From Desulfatirhabdium butyrativorans DSM 18734 (GTDB lineage: Bacteria; Desulfobacterota; Desulfobacteria; Desulfobacterales; Desulfatirhabdiaceae), in assembly GCF_000429925.1 (NCBI RefSeq), contig NZ_KE386987.1, positions 1-47,647 of the forward strand: a stretch of DNA of 47,647 nucleotides, written 5' to 3'. Positions 16,438 to 25,707 of this stretch are shown one piece after another. The position numbers and the translations under genes are program-made. The notes under the pieces were generated by a model that had not been told where the DNA came from, did not search any database, and saw only the letters and a list, made by a program, of their open reading frames with translations. The number at the start of each line of letters is the position of its first letter. Position 1 is the stretch's first letter.

Positions 16438-17007
16438 TTTTTTGGCCAACATATTCACGAATGCATCCAGATCGGGGATGGCGCCGGATCGGGAATACAT
16501 GATTTCGGATCCTTTCGGGCCATTCTGCACCACGATAAAATACGGGGTGCGCACCTCACCGATGTGTTTGTGGATGGTAAAATCGCCATCCGGGAACAGC
16601 GGAAATGGGATGTGGTAGGTATTTTTGAAAAATTCCACCTCATAGGCGGAATTTCCGATACCGATACCGATCAACCGAACGGTGTTCTTCAGTTTTGGAT
16701 GGTTCATCAATTTTTTGAACAATTCGTTGGTTCGGGGCGCATCCTTCTGGCAATGTGGGCAGTACATGCTGAATATCTGCACGATCACGATCGGCGCCTG
16801 GATCTGAGAGACGGTGAAAGGCGCCTTTCCAGAGAGTTTCAGATACTGCAGGTCTTCTGGTTTTTCGGGAGCCGGGAGCGTGATGGCCGGAAATTTCGAG
16901 CCGACCGGAGGGCCCTCGGCAAAAGATGCCGGACAAAGGATCGATAACGACACCAGTGCCAGAACGATTGCGGAAAGGAACGTGCGAAAACGACTGGGAT
17001 ATTGCAT
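16423..17007 (-). CDS. TlpA-like thioredoxin-fold protein, exported
   Basis: A 194-residue protein with a signal peptide (MQYPSRFRTF, hydrophobic core, ASFA cleavage site near residue 30) and a thioredoxin fold carrying CPHC (Cys83, Cys86) after IVIVQIFSMY. A cis-Pro segment follows (RTPYFIVV). The layout fits periplasmic thiol:disulfide proteins of the TlpA/ResA class. AGGAG precedes the ATG on the minus strand. It lies upstream of the peroxiredoxin gene in the same direction and may supply it with reducing power (inference). The last four residues and the stop come from a CAGTGGG-type repeat, so the original C-terminus may have been different. Confidence 0.78.
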   Translation of the reverse strand: MQYPSRFRTFLSAIVLALVSLSILCPASFAEGPPVGSKFPAITLPAPEKPEDLQYLKLSGKAPFTVSQIQAPIVIVQIFSMYCPHCQKDAPRTNELFKKLMNHPKLKNTVRLIGIGIGNSAYEVEFFKNTYHIPFPLFPDGDFTIHKHIGEVRTPYFIVVQNGPKGSEIMYSRSGAIPDLDAFVNMLAKKVGSR

Positions 17008-17090
17008 GGCTGTGTATCTCCTGAAAGAGGGGACGGGGCAGACAGGATGCGGGAGCGCGTGTCGGGTTGGCTGAAAAATCCGCTGTCGCA

Positions 17091-17130
17091 GCGGGCTGAG
17101 CCGGCCGAAAACCGATCCGGTTCAGCCCGC
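17091..17130 (-). terminator. Likely terminator after lysC
   Basis: GCGGGCTGAGCCGG (17091-17104) and CCGGTTCAGCCCGC (17117-17130) form a 14-bp stem with one mismatch and a 12-nt loop. On the minus strand the stem lies just past the lysC stop; a TTTTT stretch follows about 10 bp further on, not directly adjacent, so efficiency is uncertain. Confidence 0.5.
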
Positions 17131-17143
17131 CGTCACGGATATT

Positions 17144-18361
17144 TCATGCCTTGTCCAGCCCGAAAGCCGTATGCAAGGCCCGCACCGCCAGTTCCGCATA
17201 TTTGGCGTCAATGACGCAGGAGATGCGGATTTCGGAGGTGCTGATCATCAGAATGTTGATGTTTTCCCGGGCCAGGGTTGCAAACATGTGGCTGGCCACA
17301 CCGGAGTGGTTTTTCATGCCGACGCCCGTCACCGAAACCTTGGCGATGCCGTTATCTCCCAGCACATCTTCGGCACTGATTTCGGCTGCGGTTTTTCTGG
17401 CCAGTTCCATGGCTTTTTCGAAATCGGGTTTGGGTACGGTGAACGTCAGATCGTTGAACTTGCCGGAATGGCGGTTCTGGATGATCATATCCACGATGAT
17501 GCCCGCATCGGCAAGCGGTGTGAAAATTTTTGCGGCAATGCCGGGCTGATCCGGCACCTTGATCAGGGTGATTCGGGCGTCGTTCTTGCTGCAGGTGACG
17601 CCGGAGACCACCAGCCTTTCCATGCTTTTGTCTTCGTTGACCACCATGGTTCCCTCCTCGTCTGAAAATGATGACCGTACATGTACGGGTACGGCGTATT
17701 TCTTGGCGAATTCAACCGACCGGATCTGCAGCACCTTGGCGCCGAGACTGGCCATTTCCAGCATTTCGTCATAGGATATCCGGTCGATTTTCCGGGCCTT
17801 GGCCACGATATTCGGATCGGCCGTGTAGACGCCGTTGACATCCGTGTAGATTTCACAACTGTCCGCCTTGAGCGCCGCAGCAATGGCCACGGCCGATGTA
17901 TCCGACCCGCCGCGGCCGAGCGTGGTGATGTTGCCCTCCATGTCACAGCCCTGGAAGCCTGCGACGACGACGATGTGGCGCTTTTCGAGCAGCTCCTTGA
18001 TGCGCCGGGCGCCGATTTCCATGATCCGGGCGTTGCCGTAGGTGCAGTCGGTGATGACCTCGGCCTGAAACCCCAGCAGGGATTTTGCCGGATATTTCAT
18101 GGCATTGAGTGTCATGGCCAGCAGCGCCGCCGTGGTCTGTTCTCCCGTGGCCAGCAGCACATCGAGCTCCCGTTTTTCGGGGGCACGGGTGATTTCCTGG
18201 GCCATTTCGATGAGGCTGTCGGTGATGCCGGCCATTGCCGAGAGAATCACCACCACATCATGCCCCTGATCGTACGTTTTGACCACGCGTTTGGCGACGT
18301 TTTGAATCCGCTCCAGGTTGGCTACGGACGTACCACCGTATTTTTGAACAATCAGTGCCAT
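17144..18361 (-). CDS. lysC: Aspartate kinase
   Basis: A 405-residue enzyme that phosphorylates L-aspartate with ATP, the first step to lysine, threonine, methionine and diaminopimelate. The N-terminus has the kinase motif QKYGGTSVANLERI, and GRGGSDTSAVAIAAAL follows in the catalytic domain. Two C-terminal ACT domains (about residues 265-400) indicate allosteric feedback by amino acids. The length is normal for a monofunctional kinase. It is the last gene of the phoH-tsaE operon, 25 bp after tsaE, and a hairpin follows it. No lysine riboswitch is expected in such a short gap and none is seen. Confidence 0.95.
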   Translation of the reverse strand: MALIVQKYGGTSVANLERIQNVAKRVVKTYDQGHDVVVILSAMAGITDSLIEMAQEITRAPEKRELDVLLATGEQTTAALLAMTLNAMKYPAKSLLGFQAEVITDCTYGNARIMEIGARRIKELLEKRHIVVVAGFQGCDMEGNITTLGRGGSDTSAVAIAAALKADSCEIYTDVNGVYTADPNIVAKARKIDRISYDEMLEMASLGAKVLQIRSVEFAKKYAVPVHVRSSFSDEEGTMVVNEDKSMERLVVSGVTCSKNDARITLIKVPDQPGIAAKIFTPLADAGIIVDMIIQNRHSGKFNDLTFTVPKPDFEKAMELARKTAAEISAEDVLGDNGIAKVSVTGVGMKNHSGVASHMFATLARENINILMISTSEIRISCVIDAKYAELAVRALHTAFGLDKA

Positions 18362-18386
18362 CGATCGATCCTTTCCTCTTCCCCGA

Positions 18387-18890
18387 TCATCCTGCCGGGC
18401 GTGTTTGCCCGGCTGCTTCTTGTTGTATCCAGTCTATCCATTCCCGCAGCCACCGCTTTGCACCACCCCTGCCGGCAATGGCGATTTTCCGGACATCGTC
18501 TGGCGCCGTTTCCAGGGTGACATCGATCCGGTCCGGAAATTCATCGTGTGGCAGCCGTCTGGCCCATTCCACTGCCAGAACGCCATCTTCGACGGGCAGA
18601 TCGAAAAATCCGATATCCTCGAGGTCCTCGAATGCGATGCGGTACAGATCGACATGAAAGAGCCTGAGCCTGCCGGGATATTCGTGAATCAGCGCATAGG
18701 AAGGGCTGGTCACCGGATGGTCCGGATCGACGCCGAGCCCCTCCGCAATGCCCCGGATGAGGCAGGTTTTGCCGGCCCCGAGATCGCCTTCCATCAGGAA
18801 AACGAGGCCTGCAGCGGCCTTCTTGCCGAGAAGCACGCCGATCCGGTGTGTCTCTTCCTCGGATTTGCTGTGAAACAGGATGGTGCTCAT
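18387..18890 (-). CDS. tsaE: tRNA threonylcarbamoyladenosine biosynthesis ATPase TsaE
   Basis: A 167-residue P-loop ATPase needed with TsaB and TsaD to make t6A37 on ANN-decoding tRNAs. The Walker A motif is GDLGAGKT (35-42), followed by the family motifs TSPSYALIHEY and FHVDLYR, and AVEWARRLP near the end. The ATG at 18890 overlaps the stop of the nnr gene by 4 bp; the frame is open further upstream, but that part is only the shadow of nnr. The C-terminus is slightly longer than usual. Confidence 0.93.
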   Translation of the reverse strand: MSTILFHSKSEEETHRIGVLLGKKAAAGLVFLMEGDLGAGKTCLIRGIAEGLGVDPDHPVTSPSYALIHEYPGRLRLFHVDLYRIAFEDLEDIGFFDLPVEDGVLAVEWARRLPHDEFPDRIDVTLETAPDDVRKIAIAGRGGAKRWLREWIDWIQQEAAGQTRPAG

Positions 18891-20458
18891 GCCGTCTGGC
18901 CGACGCTTTCCAGTTCCTGAAAGAGCGATGGCAGCATATCGGCAAGCTCGGAAGCCAGATAGCCCCGGGGCCCGACATTGCGGGCGAGTCGATTCCCGGC
19001 TGCACCGTGCAGATAGACGGCCGCCAGACAGGAAAGCCTGGGGCCGAAGCCCTGGGCCATGAAGCCCGCGATCATGCCGGTCAGCACATCCCCCATGCCG
19101 GCGGTTGCCATCCCCGGATTTCCGGTCGGATTGACATACACGAAACCATCCGGAAGTGCAAGAATGGATCGGGCCCCTTTGAGGATGAGATAACAACCGT
19201 AGCGGGTGGCAAAGTTGCGGGCATGGCGGATGCGATCAGACTGGATTTCGGGAACGCCCGTACCGGCAAGGCGGGCCATTTCTCCCGGATGCGGGGTAAG
19301 GATGGCGGGTTGTCGGACCTGCAGGAGGGTATCGGGGTTTTGGGCGATGGCATTGAGCCCGTCGGCATCGATGACGAGCGGGGCAGGGCTTCGGGAGATC
19401 AGTTGATGAACGAGACGGACGGTATGGGCATCCTGGCCAAGGCCCGGCCCCAATGCGAGAACGGTTTTCCCGCTGGCGGTTTGCAGAATCGAATCGAGGG
19501 CTTCATCGGAAAGGGCGCCTGCGGGTGTTTCCGGAAAGGCTTCCGTCATCGCTTCCATCAACAGTCCATGCAGAATCGGCTGAATGGATGAGGGGCAGGC
19601 GATGGTCACCAGCCCGGCGCCTGAGCGAAAGGCGGCTCTTGCGGCAAGGCCCGCGGCACCGGCTTTTCCCCGGGAACCGGCAACGATGAGACAATGGCCG
19701 TTGCGCCCCTTGTGAATGTCCGGGGCGCGTTTTGCCGCGATTTCCTGGAAATCATCGACAGCGATGCAGGCATGGGTTGGGGTAATCCGGTCGGCAATCG
19801 ATGGGGGGATGCCGATATCCACAATATGGAATTTACCGGTAAAGCGGGCTCCGGGAAGCAGGACGTGTCCGATCTTGGCATATCCAAAGGTAACGGTTGT
19901 ATGCGCCTGAACACAGCACCCGAGCGCTTTTCCGCTGTCCGCATCCAGACCGGAGGGGATATCCACCGAGAACACGGGCTTTCCCGACTGGTTGATGGCC
20001 TCGATCGCCAACCGGTAAAGCCCGCGGACTTCCTGATTGAGACCGGTCCCCAGCAGGGCATCGACCAGAACGTCGTGTCGGGCCAATCGGGGTGCTTCGT
20101 CCTGAAAGTCCTTCTCCGTCACGAGCCACCGAATATCCATGTTCATGGCTTCGAGCAGCTGCAGATTGGCCAGCGCATCGCCTGCGATGCGTTCCCGGGA
20201 GGAAAGCACATAGACGGTTACATGCCATCCGCTCGATGCGATCACCCGGGCGATGACGAAACCATCTCCGCCGTTGTTGCCCCGGCCGGCAACCACGCCC
20301 GCGCTGCGTCCCGGACTGCCGGCGAAGGTGCGCATCAGGATTTCGGCAGCCTGCCGCCCGGCATTTTCCATCAGGACATGCCCCGGAATGCCGACCTCTT
20401 CGATGGCCAGACGATCCATCCGGCGCATCTCATCCGCACGTACCAGCCGGTGTTTCAT
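18887..20458 (-). CDS. nnr: Bifunctional NAD(P)H-hydrate epimerase/dehydratase
   Basis: A 523-residue fusion that repairs NAD(P)H hydrates. The N-terminal half (about 1-215) is the NnrE epimerase, with IPGHVLMENAGRQAAE and GRGNNGGDGFVIAR. The C-terminal half (about 230-510) is the ADP/ATP-dependent NnrD dehydratase, with ALGPGLGQD, LTPHPGEMARL and the phosphate-binding GMGDVLTGMIAGF. Both active regions look complete. It overlaps ybeY upstream and tsaE downstream by 4 bp each. Fusion of the two activities and location beside tsaE are common in bacteria. Confidence 0.94.
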   Translation of the reverse strand: MKHRLVRADEMRRMDRLAIEEVGIPGHVLMENAGRQAAEILMRTFAGSPGRSAGVVAGRGNNGGDGFVIARVIASSGWHVTVYVLSSRERIAGDALANLQLLEAMNMDIRWLVTEKDFQDEAPRLARHDVLVDALLGTGLNQEVRGLYRLAIEAINQSGKPVFSVDIPSGLDADSGKALGCCVQAHTTVTFGYAKIGHVLLPGARFTGKFHIVDIGIPPSIADRITPTHACIAVDDFQEIAAKRAPDIHKGRNGHCLIVAGSRGKAGAAGLAARAAFRSGAGLVTIACPSSIQPILHGLLMEAMTEAFPETPAGALSDEALDSILQTASGKTVLALGPGLGQDAHTVRLVHQLISRSPAPLVIDADGLNAIAQNPDTLLQVRQPAILTPHPGEMARLAGTGVPEIQSDRIRHARNFATRYGCYLILKGARSILALPDGFVYVNPTGNPGMATAGMGDVLTGMIAGFMAQGFGPRLSCLAAVYLHGAAGNRLARNVGPRGYLASELADMLPSLFQELESVGQTA

Positions 20459-20907
20459 GTGACGGGTTCCATCCGAGCGAGCATGGCGAGCATCTCTTCA
20501 CTTTTCGCTTCCATGCTCTCGGCTTCCTGAGCCGATGCTTCGTGATCGTACCCGACAAGATGCAGGATGCCGTGAACGAGCAACTGGGCAAAGCGGGCCG
20601 CAAAAGGCATGCGCGCTTCACGGGCTTCCCGTTGAGCCGTATCCGCGGAAATGACGACATCACCCAGAAGCAGCGGGTTGACATCCGCGAAATCGCCTTC
20701 CTGCATGGAAAAGGAAATGACGTTGGTCGGACCTTTGTGGTGCAGGTAGTGCTCATTCATCCGGGCGATTTCCTTGTCGTCGACGATCAGAATGGAAAGT
20801 TCGTGATCAGGATATCCCAAGGCGTTTAAGATGGCCTGCGCTTTTTGGCGGGTTTCCCTTAGGGGGATCCGTTTCCGTTTTTGACGGTTGCTGATCAGTA
20901 CGCCCAT
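20455..20907 (-). CDS. ybeY: Endoribonuclease YbeY
   Basis: A 150-residue metal-dependent RNase involved in 16S rRNA maturation and ribosome quality control. The zinc-binding signature HGILHLVGYDH is at residues 111-121, and KGPTNVISF is the family's substrate-side motif. The start at 20907 gives the usual N-terminus (ISNRQKR and so on), but it lies inside the end of the upstream HD-phosphohydrolase gene: the two frames share 101 bp. No later start would keep the conserved N-terminal strand. The stop overlaps the nnr start by 4 bp. Confidence 0.92.
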   Translation of the reverse strand: MGVLISNRQKRKRIPLRETRQKAQAILNALGYPDHELSILIVDDKEIARMNEHYLHHKGPTNVISFSMQEGDFADVNPLLLGDVVISADTAQREAREARMPFAARFAQLLVHGILHLVGYDHEASAQEAESMEAKSEEMLAMLARMEPVT

Positions 20908-23212
20908 CTTTCGATTTTCCTCCAATAAGGACCAGTTGATCCGGGTACTCGATACGGTGGTGGTGAATGGCGTTGAGAATTCGGGTGAACACTTTGGCGA
21001 TGCTGTGCAAGTCCCGAAGCGTGAGCTCACAATCATCGAGTTGCCCATCCGAGAATACCTTGTTGATGAGGTTCTGCACGAGGCCCTGAATGCGAGCCGG
21101 TGTCGGATAATCCAGCGTCCGCGATGCCGCCTCGACCACGTCTGCCAGCATGACCAGGCCGGCTTCGCGAGTCTGGGGTTTGGGGCCTGGGTAACGGAAA
21201 TCATCCGGGTTGACGTCCTGATCCGATTTCTGCTGTTTGGCTTTTTCATAAAAAAAGCGCATGAGGCTTGAGCCGTGATGCTGCTGGATCGTGTCGATGA
21301 TCGCCTGGCCAAGCTTGATTTCCCGGGCCATTTCGACACCGTCTTTGACGTGCGCCGCAAGGATTCGTTTCGACATGGAAGGCGCGAGTTTGTCGTGGCG
21401 ATTCTTTCCCCCCGCCTGATTTTCGATGAAGTAGAGGGGTTTTCGGATTTTGCCGATGTCGTGGTAATAGCCGCACACTTTTGCAAGAAGCGGATTGGCC
21501 CCGATTTCGGATGCGGCAGCCTCCACCATCGATCCGACAATGACCGAATGATGGTAGGTGCCCGGTGCCTCGAGGAGCAGGCGCCTCAGAATCGGCCGGT
21601 CGAGATTGGCCAGCTCCAGCAGCGAGATGTCGGTCGTATACCCGAAGGCCCATTCAAACATCGGCGCAATGCCGGAGGAAACGATGCCGGTGAGAATGCC
21701 CCCCAGGAAGGCGAAGGTCCAGGACCAGATCAGATCGAAGGCCGAAATGCGCACCTCATACAGGCAGATGGCCGTTGCCAGTCCGATATTCAGCAGACTG
21801 ATGGTAAAGCCCGCCCGGATGAAGACCTTGCGTTCCCTGCAGCGCTTCATGCAGTAGGCCGCCATCAGACTGTTCATCAGGAAGAAGAACATGATCTCGA
21901 AGCGGCCCTGAAAGAGAAGCGCGCTGGCTGCGGCCAGAATGACCGCAACGATGGATGCCGTATTCATGCCCATGAAGAGGCAGATGGTCATGGCGGCTGC
22001 AGGCAGGGGGATGGCAAAGAGCAGGGAAAAAGCCGAGATGCCGTAAGGTATGGCGGCGGAAACGCTTTCGATGAAGGAAAAGGAAACGCGCACCAGCAGG
22101 AAAAAGGTCACCAGAACGGATGCGAGAAACAGCAGGTTTCGACCGGAATCCCTGCGAATCGAAGGATTCAGATGCTTGAGCAGGATGAAGGCGGTGGAGA
22201 GCAGAAAGGCCATGATCAGGGCGGAGCCGACGACGCTCGAAATGGCCGATCGGGTTTTGTCCTGGTCGCGCAGGGCGTTGAGCTTGATCAGGTGCTCTGC
22301 ATTGACCCGCTCACCTTCCCGGAGCAGCATTTCTCCGGCCTTGATCTGGTAGAGAACCGGTTTTGCGGATTCATAGGCCCTTTTTCGTCTTTCCTCAGTT
22401 TCCTTCCGGTTGTAGGCGATATTGGGCTGAATGAGGTTCTGCGCCAGTTCGACGACGAGATTGCGCACGGATGCGCTTTCGACGTTGAGGACCGGAGAGC
22501 CGACAATTCGGACCATGCTCCTGGCCTGATCGAGACCATAGATGGATTTGAGCCGCAACAGGATGGTTTCGCTGCCGCTTTCCATGTCGCGCAGCAGGAT
22601 GCCCCGATCGAGATCCCGAAGCAACAGGTCTTTGTTGGCAATGACACCGTTATCGAGGATGCTCGTCAGGATCTGCACTGTGGCATCCTCGATTCGCTGG
22701 CCAAACCCCTCTTTTTCGAGCAAGGCATAGCTGTCTGTATCGAGTTTGATTCCCAGCACCTGTTCGAACTGGTTCTTGCGCTCGTTGAATCGTTCGGCCT
22801 CGCTGGTTTTCCTGTGGGGGACGAGTTCTGCCGAGGGGATGTTCTGAAGCGTTTGCTGCTGGAGGGCCTTTTCGGCATCCAGGTTTTTTCTTCCCAGATC
22901 GAATGCCTTGTGAATGGATGCGGCAATACTCGTCAAAAGAGATGTGTCATGATCGAAAACCGGGAGCACTTCCTCCATCGCCCGGTTCCGGTTGGCTTCG
23001 GTGGCTTCCATGTCTTCGACCAGGAAATCCTTCTTGGCCTTGATGTCTTTTTCGACGACATCTCCGACTTTGTAATGGATCGTTGAAGGGACCAGATTGG
23101 GGTAATGAATGGCGACGAAGATGAGGGTTACGCCGACCAGAAGCAGCCATTTCGTGACATTTTCCATCTCTTTCAAGGACTTCCACGCGTCGAACAGCAC
23201 GTTCCGTTTCAT
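20807..23212 (-). CDS. 7TM receptor-HD phosphohydrolase (PgpH-like)
   Basis: An 801-residue inner-membrane protein of the 7TMR-HD family. One N-terminal helix (about 22-40) is followed by a large extracytoplasmic domain, then about seven membrane helices (roughly 320-530) and a cytoplasmic HD domain. The HD motif is HDIG at 584-587, preceded by PGTYHHSVIVGSM and followed by RHDKLAPS and QHHG. PgpH of Listeria hydrolyses cyclic di-AMP; that activity is the best guess here but is not proven by sequence. Its start overlaps the phoH stop by 4 bp, and its tail overlaps ybeY by 101 bp; the last 40 residues are polar and low-complexity, suggesting a late extension. Confidence 0.9.
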   Translation of the reverse strand: MKRNVLFDAWKSLKEMENVTKWLLLVGVTLIFVAIHYPNLVPSTIHYKVGDVVEKDIKAKKDFLVEDMEATEANRNRAMEEVLPVFDHDTSLLTSIAASIHKAFDLGRKNLDAEKALQQQTLQNIPSAELVPHRKTSEAERFNERKNQFEQVLGIKLDTDSYALLEKEGFGQRIEDATVQILTSILDNGVIANKDLLLRDLDRGILLRDMESGSETILLRLKSIYGLDQARSMVRIVGSPVLNVESASVRNLVVELAQNLIQPNIAYNRKETEERRKRAYESAKPVLYQIKAGEMLLREGERVNAEHLIKLNALRDQDKTRSAISSVVGSALIMAFLLSTAFILLKHLNPSIRRDSGRNLLFLASVLVTFFLLVRVSFSFIESVSAAIPYGISAFSLLFAIPLPAAAMTICLFMGMNTASIVAVILAAASALLFQGRFEIMFFFLMNSLMAAYCMKRCRERKVFIRAGFTISLLNIGLATAICLYEVRISAFDLIWSWTFAFLGGILTGIVSSGIAPMFEWAFGYTTDISLLELANLDRPILRRLLLEAPGTYHHSVIVGSMVEAAASEIGANPLLAKVCGYYHDIGKIRKPLYFIENQAGGKNRHDKLAPSMSKRILAAHVKDGVEMAREIKLGQAIIDTIQQHHGSSLMRFFYEKAKQQKSDQDVNPDDFRYPGPKPQTREAGLVMLADVVEAASRTLDYPTPARIQGLVQNLINKVFSDGQLDDCELTLRDLHSIAKVFTRILNAIHHHRIEYPDQLVLIGGKSKDGRTDQQPSKTETDPPKGNPPKSAGHLKRLGIS

Positions 23213-24186
23213 TTGGATCGTCCTTTTTCGTGTTCTTCGTAAGCCTTCAGGATGTCCTGAACCAGCTTGTGGCGCACGACATCCTGTTTGGAAAAGAAGA
23301 CCATCCGGATGCCAGCGATACCCTGCAGAATGTTTTTGGCCTCGATCAGCCCCGATTGTTTTTCGGAGGGAAGATCGATCTGGGTGATGTCTCCGGTGAT
23401 GACGGCCTTGGAATTGAAACCGATACGGGTCAGAAACATCTTCATCTGCTCGGTCGTCGTGTTCTGTGCTTCGTCCAGAATGATGAAGGCGTCGTTGAGC
23501 GTTCTGCCGCGCATGAAGGCAAGCGGCGCCACCTCGATGACGCCTTTCTGGGTGAGGTTTGTCACTTTTTCGAAACGCATCATGTCGTTGAGGGCGTCGT
23601 ATAGCGGGCGAAGATAGGGATCGACTTTTTCGGCGAGGTCTCCGGGAAGAAAGCCCAGGGCTTCTCCTGCTTCGACGGCCGGTCGGGTTAAAATGATCCG
23701 CCGAACGGTTCCCTTGGCGAGTTCCGCTACGGCCATGGCCATGGCCAGATAGGTTTTGCCGGTTCCTGCCGGTCCGATGCCGAAAACGATGTCGAAATTG
23801 CGGATGGCATCGATGTAGTCTTTTTGCGCGCGGCTCTTGGGTGTGATGGCGTTCTTCTGGGAAGTGATGAAGACGGTATCGAGAAAGATATCCTTGAGAT
23901 TGGCGGTGTCGTCGGCGCTCAGTACGCGGATGGCGTGTGCGACATCCGTATCGAAGAGCGGGTAGCCATGTTTGAGCAGATCGTAGAGTTGATTGAGGAT
24001 ATTTTCGGCTAGCCCGGATGCGTACTCGGCACCCTCCAGAAATACGGTATTGCCGCGGGTGTCGATGCGAACATCGATGGCTTGGGCGATTTTTTCGAGG
24101 TGGGTGTTTTGCTCGCCAAAGAGTTGTCTGGCCAGGTGCAGATCGGAAAAGACCATGCGATGGGCCGTTGGGTTGCTGGTTTTCAT
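23209..24186 (-). CDS. ybeZ: PhoH-like ATPase (YbeZ)
   Basis: A 325-residue cytoplasmic P-loop ATPase of the PhoH family. It has Walker A GPAGTGKT (138-145), the LTRPAVEAGEALGFLPGDL motif and Walker B FIILDEAQNTT. The N-terminal 100 residues form the KH-like part typical of the YbeZ branch. The conserved neighbour ybeY supports a role in RNA metabolism and ribosome maturation. It is the first gene of a six-gene minus-strand operon. The start at 24186 is the first ATG that gives the usual N-terminus. Confidence 0.92.
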   Translation of the reverse strand: MKTSNPTAHRMVFSDLHLARQLFGEQNTHLEKIAQAIDVRIDTRGNTVFLEGAEYASGLAENILNQLYDLLKHGYPLFDTDVAHAIRVLSADDTANLKDIFLDTVFITSQKNAITPKSRAQKDYIDAIRNFDIVFGIGPAGTGKTYLAMAMAVAELAKGTVRRIILTRPAVEAGEALGFLPGDLAEKVDPYLRPLYDALNDMMRFEKVTNLTQKGVIEVAPLAFMRGRTLNDAFIILDEAQNTTTEQMKMFLTRIGFNSKAVITGDITQIDLPSEKQSGLIEAKNILQGIAGIRMVFFSKQDVVRHKLVQDILKAYEEHEKGRSK

Positions 24187-24640
24187 GAAAAGGGGCTAAG
24201 CTCCTGTCGTTTTCATCCGGTGGTAGACGGTCACTTACGTATGCATCCTCCTCCGCTCTCCTCGCAACAACAGAAGGGTTTGGCCGAATACGGTGAACAT
24301 CACGGAAAAAAGCACTTTTGCGGTAGGCGATGATCGCATGAAGCGGAAGACGATTTCCTGGAAGTCAATGTATAGCACACTCTGGAAGGGCGTGCAAACA
24401 GTATAATCCGTTCATATCAAAGGGAAACCGCCTTGACTACGGCACGTGCTTCTGTTACAGGTAATTCGTTCATTGGGGAATTTTGGCAAACACAATCGGA
24501 ATACCGGTCTGGAAAGGAGGTGATGCGGATTCGGCTGAACAGGAGCATGAGGCAATCCGAAATCAGCGATCCACTATCTGCAACCTGAAGTACCTTGAAC
24601 CGTTTTGCTCACCTTACCCAATCCTATGGAGGAAATTCAC
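24187..24640. other. Divergent intergenic region between phoH and the TAXI gene
   Basis: No gene is seen. Promoters for both directions should lie here. A TATAAT hexamer occurs at 24402-24407 on the plus strand, but nothing resembling a -35 box lies at the right distance. An AGGAGG at 24515-24520 precedes no recognisable gene. Confidence 0.4.
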
Positions 24641-25663
24641 ATGAAGATGACCACCCGTATCGCTCTGTGCGCTCTTGTGTTGTCTGTGGCAGTTGTGTTG
24701 GTGTCTGCACCCTGCTTTGCCGGAAAACAGTTTTTTGCGATAGCAACCGGCGGCACAGGAGGGACATACTATCCTCTGGGCGGTGTTCTGGCCCAGGCGC
24801 TCTCCAACAAGCTTCCGGATGTCATCGTTACGGCTCAATCCGGGAACGCATCGGTAGCCAACTGCAACCTGATCCGGGAACATGAAATCGAATCGGCCTT
24901 TGTTCAGAACAATACGGCCTTTGCCGCTTACAATGGAAAAGAACAGTTCGAAGGAAAGCCGGTCAAAAATATCCGTGGTATTGCTTCCCTGTATCCCGAG
25001 GCGATCCAGATCGTGGCCAGGGCGGATGCGGGTATTCACAGCGTCCGGGATCTCAAGGGCAAACACGTCGTTCCCGGTGACAAGGGAAGTGGAACGGCGG
25101 CAGATGCAGCCAACATTCTCAAGGCCTATGGCATGACGTTTCAGGATTTCGGCGGTCTCGACTGGTTGAGTTTTTCCGGGATTTCCCAGAGGCTTCAGGA
25201 CAAGCAGGCAGATGCCGGTTTCATCACTGCTGGGCTTCCGACTGCAGCCGTTCTGGAGCTTGCATCCAGCGCACCGATTACGATCGTGAACATCGAAGAC
25301 GATATGGCCACCAAAATAGCGAAGGAATTTCCCTTTTATACCAAAGTGACCATTCCGGCCAACATGTATAAGGGCGTCGACAAGCCGGTTACCACGATGG
25401 CGGTCATGGCCCAGTGGGTTGTGGATGAAAAGGTGGATGCCGAGCTGGTCTATCAACTCACCAAGGCTTTGTGGGAAAAAGGCAAGTTTGTATTGGCGAA
25501 GAACAAGGGAGAGGCGGCCGATGCGCCAAGCGGAGCTGAAATCATGGCAACGGCCCACGAAAAAGGCAAGGATGTGAAGATCGAAACGGCGCTGGCCGGC
25601 ATGGCGATCCCGCTGCATCCGGGCGCAGAGCGTTATTATAAGGAGAAGGGCCTCATCAAATAG
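24641..25663 (+). CDS. TAXI-family TRAP transporter substrate-binding protein
   Basis: A 340-residue exported binding protein. The signal peptide is clear (MKMTTR, long hydrophobic core, cleavage after PCFA near residue 27). The mature start FFAIATGGTGGTYYPLGG is the TAXI signature, and the rest aligns with the two-lobed binding fold (GDKGSGTAADA, TAGLPTAAV). GGAGG lies 8 bp before the ATG at 24641. Family members often bind glutamate or other organic acids; the ligand here is unknown. It is encoded with the DUF1850 protein and the fused permease, a complete TAXI-TRAP unit powered by ion gradients. Confidence 0.93.
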   Translation: MKMTTRIALCALVLSVAVVLVSAPCFAGKQFFAIATGGTGGTYYPLGGVLAQALSNKLPDVIVTAQSGNASVANCNLIREHEIESAFVQNNTAFAAYNGKEQFEGKPVKNIRGIASLYPEAIQIVARADAGIHSVRDLKGKHVVPGDKGSGTAADAANILKAYGMTFQDFGGLDWLSFSGISQRLQDKQADAGFITAGLPTAAVLELASSAPITIVNIEDDMATKIAKEFPFYTKVTIPANMYKGVDKPVTTMAVMAQWVVDEKVDAELVYQLTKALWEKGKFVLAKNKGEAADAPSGAEIMATAHEKGKDVKIETALAGMAIPLHPGAERYYKEKGLIK

Positions 25664-25707
25664 GGATTTGAGCGGCCGTGAAAGGCCAAGGAAAAGGGAA
25701 GAGGGGC

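Noticed and set aside
18362-18386. Lysine riboswitch before lysC
   Set aside because: Only 25 bp separate tsaE from lysC, far too short for the aptamer.
21275-23086. Open frame of 603 codons on the plus strand opposite the HD-phosphohydrolase gene
   Set aside because: It is the antisense shadow of a gene with clear domains; the translation is rich in His, Gly and Asp without any family pattern and has no ribosome site.
24614-25618. Open frame of 334 codons on the minus strand opposite the TAXI binding protein
   Set aside because: The plus-strand gene has a signal peptide, ribosome site and family motifs; this frame has none.
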